Assembly: GCF_000829195.1 (NCBI RefSeq) | Contig: NZ_AP013294.1 | Location: 2,057,001 to 2,121,000 of the forward strand | Source: Bacillus sp. OxB-1 | GTDB taxonomy: Bacteria; Bacillota; Bacilli; Bacillales_A; Planococcaceae | DNA length: 64,000 nt | Direction of reading: 5' to 3' | Shown here: positions 58,214 through 64,000 of the stretch, in pieces | Layout of the letters: each line of letters begins with the position of its first letter | Numbering within the stretch: the stretch's first letter is position 1 | The notes under the pieces: generated by a model | The model's database searches: none | The model's input: only the letters and a program-made list of their open reading frames with translations | What the model was told of the DNA's origin: nothing | Position numbers and translations under genes: made by a program

Positions 58214-58254
58214 AAAAAGAAGTCCAGGTCATCGACCGATGGACTTCTTTTTAT
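58214..58254 (+). terminator. Terminator of trmFO
   Basis: AAAAAGAAGTCCA / TGGACTTCTTTTT perfect stem, nearly symmetrical, so it could act in both directions. Confidence 0.92.
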
Positions 58255-58484
58255 GTGAAAACGTTTACTGGCAAACTGGGAATAAACGGCGCAGTGACGG
58301 GATTTATGGAAAAACCCCTTTGAATTGTGTCTGAAAAACGACAACGTTGACGGATGTCGGACATCTTGATATCCGAGAGTTGCCTGTTGTCCGTCAATTA
58401 TTGTATAGTGATTCGTGGATGACTTTCGAATTTCTAGATTAGTCTTCATTTTCGTGTTATTGAGAATTATTTGAACTAAAATCT

Positions 58485-58513
58485 TTCCATTCTGAACTCC
58501 CATCTGTTATAAT
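58485..58513 (+). promoter_or_regulatory. xerC-hslVU promoter
   Basis: TATAAT (58508-58513) preceded by TG (extended -10, TGtTATAAT), with a weak -35 TTCCAT 17 bases upstream. Confidence 0.65.
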
Positions 58514-58545
58514 TCTCTAGGCGTTTCTATACGGAGGTGGCGAAG

Positions 58546-59445
58546 ATGACATTACAGCCGGCGAGCATCCGGGATGAGTATCTCTCATTTGTACGTTTGG
58601 AAAAGAATTATTCTTCATACACCGTTTCAGAATATGAAAAAGACGTAAACGAATTTCTTGAATTTTTGAAAGTTGAAGGCCTGGAAAGTTTGGAGGAGGT
58701 TACGTATCCGGTAGCCCGACTGTATGTAACCCGGCTCTATGACAAACATCTTTCCCGGTCCACCATTTCCAGAAAAATCTCTTCTGTACGCTCGTATTTC
58801 AAATTTGCCAATGCCCGGTATGATATTTCAGATATCGCTTTCCGGTCTTTGCATCACCCAAAGAAGGAAGAGCGGCTTCCGGCTTTTTTTTATGAAGAAG
58901 AATTGAAGTCATTGTTTGATGCTTGTGACGGAAGGGATAAGAAATCCTTGCGGGATCGTGCGCTGCTCGAGTTGTTATACGCGACGGGTATCAGGGTAAG
59001 TGAACTAACAGGGATCCGTCTGAAAGACTTGGATGATCAGCTCGGCATCGTCATGGTGATGGGGAAAGGCCGCAAGGAGCGCTATGTTCCTTACGGGGAG
59101 TTTGCACAGTCGGCACTGAGTGCGTATCTGGAAGAGAGCAGGCCGCTATTAGTGAAACAAAAAGTGCATGATGCCCTGTTTGTCAATTTACGGGGCGACC
59201 CTCTGACCGATGGCGGAGTGCGCCATATTTTAAAAATGCTTATGGAACGTGCGTCGATTCATTCCAAAATCTATCCGCATATGATCCGGCATACATTTGC
59301 GACGCATCTATTGTCGAATGGTGCCGATATGAGGACAGTGCAGGAATTGTTAGGCCATAGTCATCTTTCATCGACTCAGGTCTACACTCATATTACGAAA
59401 GAGCATTTGAGGAAAACCTATATGAACACGCATCCGCGTGCATAG
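58546..59445 (+). CDS. xerC: Tyrosine recombinase XerC (CodV)
   Basis: XerC (299 aa) resolves chromosome dimers at dif with XerD. An N-terminal SAM-like core-binding domain (about 5-90) precedes the catalytic domain with Arg in ATGIRVSELTG, Lys in MGKGRKERYVP, HMIRHTFATHLL, GHSHLSSTQVYTH and the nucleophile Tyr within the latter. ATG58546 follows GGAGGTGG; GTG58537 lies inside that site. The order xerC-hslV-hslU-codY matches B. subtilis. Confidence 0.95.
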   Translation: MTLQPASIRDEYLSFVRLEKNYSSYTVSEYEKDVNEFLEFLKVEGLESLEEVTYPVARLYVTRLYDKHLSRSTISRKISSVRSYFKFANARYDISDIAFRSLHHPKKEERLPAFFYEEELKSLFDACDGRDKKSLRDRALLELLYATGIRVSELTGIRLKDLDDQLGIVMVMGKGRKERYVPYGEFAQSALSAYLEESRPLLVKQKVHDALFVNLRGDPLTDGGVRHILKMLMERASIHSKIYPHMIRHTFATHLLSNGADMRTVQELLGHSHLSSTQVYTHITKEHLRKTYMNTHPRA

Positions 59446-59457
59446 GAGGATGAATGA

Positions 59458-60000
59458 ATGGAATTCCACGCTACGACGATATTCGCCGTCCGCCACCATG
59501 GTTCTTGTGCAATGTCCGGGGATGGACAGGTAACGGTCGGCAATCAGGTCGTCATGAAGCATACCGCCAAAAAAGTCCGCCGCATCTTCGGGGGCAAAGT
59601 ATTGGCCGGATTTGCAGGATCGGTAGCTGACGCTTTCACGCTATTCGAGTTATTCGAAGGGAAATTGACCGAGTATAATGGCAATCTCCAAAGGGCTTCC
59701 GTTGAACTCGCAAAGGAGTGGCGAGGCGACCGGATTCTAAGGAAGCTGGAAGCGATGTTGATTGTGATGGATAAAGAACGTCTGCTGCTCGTTTCAGGCA
59801 CGGGTGAAGTGATCGAGCCGGACGATGGGATACTGGCAATCGGATCGGGCGGCAACTACGCACTGGCGGCGGGCCGTGCTTTAAAGAAATACGGCGGCGA
59901 TCGGATGACCGCGGCTGAAATTGCACAGGCGGCATTGGAGACGGCTGCGGAAATATGCGTCTATACAAACGATCAGATCATTGTGGAGGTGCTGGAATGA
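59458..60000 (+). CDS. hslV: ATP-dependent protease subunit HslV (ClpQ)
   Basis: HslV (180 aa) is the proteasome-like peptidase of the HslUV complex. [37 protein letters not shown] and [16 protein letters not shown] are typical. The N-terminus reads [11 protein letters not shown]. The B. subtilis protein has Ser directly after Met as nucleophile, and proteobacterial enzymes start the mature chain at TT. Here neither Ser nor Thr follows the initiator Met, so a TT at residues 6-7 would need processing. ATG59458 is preceded by GGAGG at a usable distance; ATG59450 and 59454 are out of frame. Confidence 0.94.
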   Translation: MEFHATTIFAVRHHGSCAMSGDGQVTVGNQVVMKHTAKKVRRIFGGKVLAGFAGSVADAFTLFELFEGKLTEYNGNLQRASVELAKEWRGDRILRKLEAMLIVMDKERLLLVSGTGEVIEPDDGILAIGSGGNYALAAGRALKKYGGDRMTAAEIAQAALETAAEICVYTNDQIIVEVLE

Positions 60001-61400
60001 GCGCTAAACAAGAACTCACCCCGAAGCAATTGACCGCTTATCTCGATCGTTATATCGTGGGACAGGACCAGGCCAAACGGGCGGTCGCTGTGGCAATCAG
60101 GAACCGCTACAGACGCAGTCTTTTGACAGATGAGGAAAAAAGCGAAATCATCCCGAAAAACATTTTAATGATTGGACCGACGGGCGTTGGGAAGACTGAA
60201 ATTGCAAGAAGGATTGCCAAACTCGTCAAGGCTCCGTTTGTCAAAGTGGAAGCGACGAAATTTACGGAAGTGGGATACGTCGGGCGCGACGTGGAATCCA
60301 TGGTCAGGGATTTGACAGAGGCTGCCGTCCGGATTGTCCGTGAAGAGAAGCGCGAGGCGGTGAAGGAACAAGCCGCCAAGTTGGCCGAAGAACGGCTTGT
60401 TGAATTGCTCGTGCCTAGCCGCAAGAAAAACGGGGGTATGCAAAATCCTTTTGAAATGCTCTTCGGGGGGCAAAAGAACGCACAAGACGAACCGGACCAA
60501 GCTGAACTGGCAGAATTGAATCGGAAACGGTCCGATATTAAGGCGAGCCTCATCGCAGGCCATCTGGAAGAAGAGATGATCACAGTTGAGGTCACTGCGC
60601 AACAACCGTCGCTGTACGATGCCCTGCAAGGGTCCGGCATGGAACAGATGGGTGCCAATATGCAGGATGCGCTGTCTTCTTTGATGCCGAAGAAAACAGT
60701 GAACCGCAAGATGAAAGTGAAAGATGCCCGTAAAGTGCTGGAGGCGGAAGAGGCCGATAAATTGATTGACCAAGACGAAATCGCCCGGCACGCCGTCGAG
60801 CTGACCGAACAATCCGGCATGATCTTCATCGATGAAATCGATAAGATCGCAAGCCGCGGCGGAGCGGGTTCCTCGGCCGATGTGTCGAGGGAGGGCGTTC
60901 AGCGGGATATCCTTCCGATTGTGGAAGGTTCGTCCGTTTCGACGAAATACGGCACGGTAAAAACGGACTTCATCCTTTTCATCGCTGCTGGGGCATTCCA
61001 TATTGCAAAGCCTTCGGACATCATCCCGGAATTGCAAGGGAGATTTCCAATCCGCGTAGAACTCGAAAAACTCTCGAAAGAGGATTTTACACGTATTTTG
61101 AAAGAGCCTGATTTCTCCTTGATTCGTCAATATGAAAAATTATTGGAGACGGAGAATGTCATTCTTGAATTTACGGACGACGCAATCGACCGGATTGCGG
61201 AGATCGCTTTCGAAGTGAATGATAATACCGAAAATATCGGGGCGAGGCGCTTACATACCATCCTGGAGAAGCTCCTCGAAGAATTGTCGTATGAAGCGGC
61301 AGACATCGGCCCTGCTACTATCAAGATTACCCCTGCATATGTCGATGGAAAGTTGGATAATATCGCAAAAGATAAAGATTTGTCACAATTTATCTTATAA
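59997..61400 (+). CDS. hslU: ATP-dependent protease ATPase subunit HslU (ClpY)
   Basis: HslU (467 aa) unfolds substrates for HslV. The AAA+ module has Walker [14 protein letters not shown], Walker [14 protein letters not shown] and sensor motifs ([13 protein letters not shown]). The intermediate domain (about 110-240) that grips substrate is present, and the C-terminal LSQFIL tail is the sort that docks into HslV. ATG59997 overlaps the hslV stop (ATGA) with GGAGGTG upstream. Confidence 0.96.
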   Translation: MSAKQELTPKQLTAYLDRYIVGQDQAKRAVAVAIRNRYRRSLLTDEEKSEIIPKNILMIGPTGVGKTEIARRIAKLVKAPFVKVEATKFTEVGYVGRDVESMVRDLTEAAVRIVREEKREAVKEQAAKLAEERLVELLVPSRKKNGGMQNPFEMLFGGQKNAQDEPDQAELAELNRKRSDIKASLIAGHLEEEMITVEVTAQQPSLYDALQGSGMEQMGANMQDALSSLMPKKTVNRKMKVKDARKVLEAEEADKLIDQDEIARHAVELTEQSGMIFIDEIDKIASRGGAGSSADVSREGVQRDILPIVEGSSVSTKYGTVKTDFILFIAAGAFHIAKPSDIIPELQGRFPIRVELEKLSKEDFTRILKEPDFSLIRQYEKLLETENVILEFTDDAIDRIAEIAFEVNDNTENIGARRLHTILEKLLEELSYEAADIGPATIKITPAYVDGKLDNIAKDKDLSQFIL

Positions 61401-61414
61401 AAAAGTCGAAACAG

Positions 61415-61443
61415 TTTATTTAATGATTGAAAACCTTTAGAAT
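61415..61443 (+). promoter_or_regulatory. Candidate codY promoter
   Basis: TTTATT (61415-61420), a 17-base spacer and TAGAAT (61438-61443). A sequence overlapping the -10, AATATTCTATAAACT (about 61441-61455), matches the 15-base CodY consensus at 11 positions, so self-control is possible. Confidence 0.45.
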
Positions 61444-61481
61444 ATTCTATAAACTAGACAACCTTAAGGAGGAAAATTAAA

Positions 61482-62258
61482 ATGACTTTATTAGCAAAAA
61501 CACGTGAAATCAATGCCATGTTGCAAGAGTCTGCAGGGAATCCGGTCAATTTTAAAGAAATGGCGGAAGAATTGAGCAAAGTGATCGAGTGCAACGCATT
61601 CATCGTGAGCCGCAGAGGTAAATTGTTGGGACTTCAAATTCATCAGCAAATCGAGAACGAACGCATGAAGAAAATGTTCCAAGAACGCCAGTTCCCGGAA
61701 GAGTATACGAACGGCCTTTTTGAAGTGCGGGAAACATCACCGAACCTTGATGTCTATAGCCAGCATAGCGTGTTCCCGAATGAAAACCGCGACCTATTCA
61801 AAGAAGGGCTCACGACCATCGTTCCAATCATCGGTGGAGGAGAACGCCTTGGTACGCTCATTTTGGCAAGACTGCAAGAAGAATTTACAGAGGACGACCT
61901 GATCCTTGCGGAGTACGGCGCCACAGTCGTCGGGATGGAAATCCTTAGAGAAAAAACGGAGCAAATCGAAATCGAGGCACGGAGCAAAGCGGTCGTTCAA
62001 ATGGCAATCAATTCACTATCCTATAGTGAGCATGAAGCGATTGAGCATATTTTCAATGAATTGGACGGAAGCGAAGGTTTGCTCGTCGCATCCAAAATTG
62101 CGGATCGCGTTGGGATTACAAGATCGGTTATCGTCAATGCGTTGCGTAAACTGGAAAGTGCCGGCGTTATCGAATCCCGTTCGCTCGGTATGAAAGGTAC
62201 TTATATTAAAGTATTGAACAGTAAATTCCTTGAAGAATTGGAAAAGCAAAAATCATAA
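61482..62258 (+). CDS. codY: GTP-sensing transcriptional regulator CodY
   Basis: CodY (258 aa) represses nutrient-stress genes when branched-chain amino acids and GTP are high. The N-terminal GAF domain (about 1-155) has the BCAA-binding region [15 protein letters not shown], a linker helix follows, and the C-terminal winged helix includes [40 protein letters not shown] with the recognition helix. An AAGGAGG site precedes the ATG. In B. subtilis the fla/che operon follows; here an insertion sequence follows. Confidence 0.97.
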   Translation: MTLLAKTREINAMLQESAGNPVNFKEMAEELSKVIECNAFIVSRRGKLLGLQIHQQIENERMKKMFQERQFPEEYTNGLFEVRETSPNLDVYSQHSVFPNENRDLFKEGLTTIVPIIGGGERLGTLILARLQEEFTEDDLILAEYGATVVGMEILREKTEQIEIEARSKAVVQMAINSLSYSEHEAIEHIFNELDGSEGLLVASKIADRVGITRSVIVNALRKLESAGVIESRSLGMKGTYIKVLNSKFLEELEKQKS

Positions 62259-62388
62259 AACTGCCCGGATTCGGCTAAGGCAGACCAACTGCCCAGCCGT
62301 TCTCTGAAAATAAATTACTTCTTCCTAATTAGAGGCCACTGAAAAACTCACTTTTTAATTTGCAAGGTACCCCGAAATCTAAAAAGAC

Positions 62389-62434
62389 ACCATCTCGTTC
62401 ATTTTTTCGAACGAAATGGTGTCTTTTTCTTTGG
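62389..62434. terminator. Bidirectional terminator below the transposase
   Basis: AAAAAGACACCAT-TCGTTC pairs with GAACGA-ATGGTGTCTTTTT across a T-rich loop. T runs occur on both strands, so it ends the transposase message and probably also codY read-through. Confidence 0.88.
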
Positions 62435-62440
62435 TTTTTC

Positions 62441-63901
62441 TTACTTTGCTTCTTTCATTAAGGTTATGATTCGTTTGAGATTAACAGCGAAAATGGTCAT
62501 GGCTCCCTGCATCTGCATGCCAAATAGACCCGTGGATGTGGCTACATCGTACCCGTGTCTTTGTTTTAATTCACTATTCTTCGCTTCGATCTTATAGCGG
62601 GATTTGGCTTTCATCTTAAACCCATCGCTATTTTGAAACGCTTCCTGCTCCTTGTGTTCTGTCGATTTTATCGAGATGGAATACGTTTTACTCTTGGCAC
62701 CCTCTTTATAACAGCCCTCGCGGAGGGGACATACCTTACATTTTTCAATGTCAAAATAGTAAGTGTGCTTTTGGTTCTTTCCTTGGTTTTTCTTGCCTGT
62801 CCGCGCTTTGCGAATAGCCAAATGACCAGCTTTACACACATACATTACGGCATCCTTATTGAATTCAAATTCATCTTCTTTCGTGCGGCCACCATGTGTA
62901 ATTTGGGGATTTAATTTCGATATCAATTCAAGCTCATTTTCTTTTGTGTAGAGGATATTATCTTTTTCCGAATAAGCGGTATCTCCGATTACCGTTTCAA
63001 TCTCCATACCCGTTTTTTGGCTTTTTTCAATCAATTCTTGTAGATATTTACCGTCGCTTTTTTCACCAGTCGTCACAATTGCGGCGGTAATGAGTCGCTC
63101 ATCGCTCATTGCGATATGTGTTTTATAGCCGAAGAAAGAGGAGTCAGCCGTTTTATGACCGACACGTGCGTCTGGATCTGTTGAGTAATTAAGCTGTTCT
63201 GTATAATCTTCGACTACTTCTTTTAACACATTTAATTTTTCCTGGACAGCTGGAATTCGGGCAATGTGAACTTCGCCTTCAACGACGGAGATGACCTTCC
63301 GACAGTAGGCAATTTCATCTGTCACTTCGTTAGAAGTGGTTTTAGGCGGGAATTTCTCTTTCATGGACTCATCGATTTGATAGACCGCTTTTCGTACATT
63401 TTTGGATTTCTCCATTAAAAATTCCTTGGGTGACTTTTGGTTGTATCGAGATTTTGTATGCGTCGCGTCCACGATGATGGTTTTACTTTTGATCAGATTT
63501 TCTTCCAGTGCGATCTCAACTGTTTTATCAATAAGCATGTCTACTAAACCTGCATCTTGAAGACGCAATTTACGGCATTTCGTTAATGAACTTGGATTGA
63601 TGACGGGATCTTCCGGAGCCATGTCCAAGAAATACTTAAAGGACATGTCATATTTTGAACGTTCAACTACATCAACATCTGATAAGTCGAAGATTGACTT
63701 CAGCAGCAGATATTTAAACATGCGAATCGGAGGCACCGCGTTGCGGCCATTATCCAAGCAATATTTACTTTTCAACTCCTCGAGAATGAATGTGAAATCA
63801 ACAAGTTCATTAATTTGACGCAGCATATTATCCTTTGGGACGACGATATCGTAAATTGCCATATATGGACTGAGGTTCAGAGATTCTTGATTGGAGATCA
63901 T
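62441..63901 (-). CDS. IS1182-family transposase
   Basis: A 486-residue transposase that looks intact. The N-terminal DUF772 domain (about 30-115; RMFKYLLLKSIFDLSDVDVVERS, PINPSSL-like) is followed by a DDE nuclease: Asp in IIVDATHTKSRY, Asp in VIGDTAYSEKDN and Glu in YKIEAKNSELKQRHG. A zinc-like cysteine cluster (CKVCPLREGC) lies in the insert at about 385-395. I chose ATG63901, 9 bases after AGGTGG; GTG63913 is in frame upstream. Lower GC than the host genes, consistent with transfer. Confidence 0.92.
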   Translation of the reverse strand: MISNQESLNLSPYMAIYDIVVPKDNMLRQINELVDFTFILEELKSKYCLDNGRNAVPPIRMFKYLLLKSIFDLSDVDVVERSKYDMSFKYFLDMAPEDPVINPSSLTKCRKLRLQDAGLVDMLIDKTVEIALEENLIKSKTIIVDATHTKSRYNQKSPKEFLMEKSKNVRKAVYQIDESMKEKFPPKTTSNEVTDEIAYCRKVISVVEGEVHIARIPAVQEKLNVLKEVVEDYTEQLNYSTDPDARVGHKTADSSFFGYKTHIAMSDERLITAAIVTTGEKSDGKYLQELIEKSQKTGMEIETVIGDTAYSEKDNILYTKENELELISKLNPQITHGGRTKEDEFEFNKDAVMYVCKAGHLAIRKARTGKKNQGKNQKHTYYFDIEKCKVCPLREGCYKEGAKSKTYSISIKSTEHKEQEAFQNSDGFKMKAKSRYKIEAKNSELKQRHGYDVATSTGLFGMQMQGAMTIFAVNLKRIITLMKEAK

Positions 63902-63943
63902 CAGGGACACCACCTGGATTTAATAGGTTGATTATACAATAAA

Positions 63944-63990
63944 AACGGCGATCCATTCCTCGATGAAAGGAATTGGATCGCTGTTTTTTT
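63944..63990. terminator. Hairpin upstream of the transposase
   Basis: GGCGATCCA-TTCCT pairs with AGGAATTGGATCGC (one bulge), with A/T runs at both ends. In insertion sequences such hairpins often shield the transposase from outside transcription. Confidence 0.7.
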
Positions 63991-64000
63991 ACTTTATATG

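Larger units (their letters stand above)
58213..58545. other. Gap between trmFO and xerC
   Basis: Besides the trmFO terminator it contains a long-range inverted repeat TTGACGGA (58347-58354) / TCCGTCAA (58390-58397) enclosing smaller complementary pieces, and the xerC promoter (58485-58513). No gene is seen. Confidence 0.65.
62331..64000 (-). mobile_element. IS1182-family insertion sequence (right part outside window)
   Basis: The element holds one transposase gene on the minus strand. I place its inner end near 62331-62350 (AGAGGCCACTGAAAAACTC), about 75 bases after codY, where unique flanking sequence gives way to AT-rich sequence. The matching inverted repeat would lie beyond base 64000, so the boundary is inferred. 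Strong bidirectional hairpins lie at both sides of the transposase. Confidence 0.7.

Overview
This window is chromosomal DNA from a low-to-mid GC, endospore-forming member of the Bacillales. The protein sequences and the types of intergenic repeat suggest the Planococcaceae, probably a Sporosarcina-like organism; that placement is my inference. The gene order follows the pyr to codY segment of Bacillus subtilis almost gene for gene. A short spoVM gene marks a spore former.

Layout. Positions 1-8224 hold the distal pyrimidine operon (pyrC-carA-carB-pyrK-pyrD-pyrF-pyrE), tightly overlapped and ended by a terminator. Positions 8225-12646 are accessory: an unknown small ORF, a Jag_N-FapA (DUF342) fusion protein, an IclR regulator remnant and the ribosome quality control gene rqcH on the minus strand. 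Positions 12779-25375 carry gmk-rpoZ-coaBC-priA-def-fmt-rsmB-prpC-prkC-rsgA-rpe-thiN-spoVM. A tandem repeat array and minus-strand rpmB follow. Positions 26161-41398 hold asp23-fakA, sdaAB-sdaAA-recG, the FapR lipid regulon (fapR-plsX-fabD-fabG-acpP) and rnc-smc-ftsY. Positions 41463-50978 hold ylxM-ffh, rpsP-khpA-rimM-trmD, rplS, lepB-rbgA and rnhB-ylqG-ylqH. Positions 51103-62258 hold sucC-sucD, dprA, topA, trmFO, xerC-hslV-hslU and codY. An IS1182-family element starts just after codY and runs off the right edge.

The most striking observation is carA. The small subunit of carbamoyl-phosphate synthetase has lost the catalytic cysteine of its glutaminase site (GICLGHQ has become GIGLGHQ, Gly250), and neighbouring glutamine-binding residues are changed too. 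The rest of the protein and all of CarB look intact. This points to a synthetase fed by free ammonia, similar in principle to vertebrate CPS1, which would suit an ammonia-rich lifestyle.

Other notable points are: several nested palindromic repeat families between otherwise conserved genes, one with compensatory base changes in its hairpin; a 9 x 20 bp alternating tandem array; a SpoVM with a lysine-rich tail whose stop codon sits inside the terminator stem; an orphan FliK-like/FlhB-tail-like pair (ylqG-ylqH); and a textbook FapR operator.
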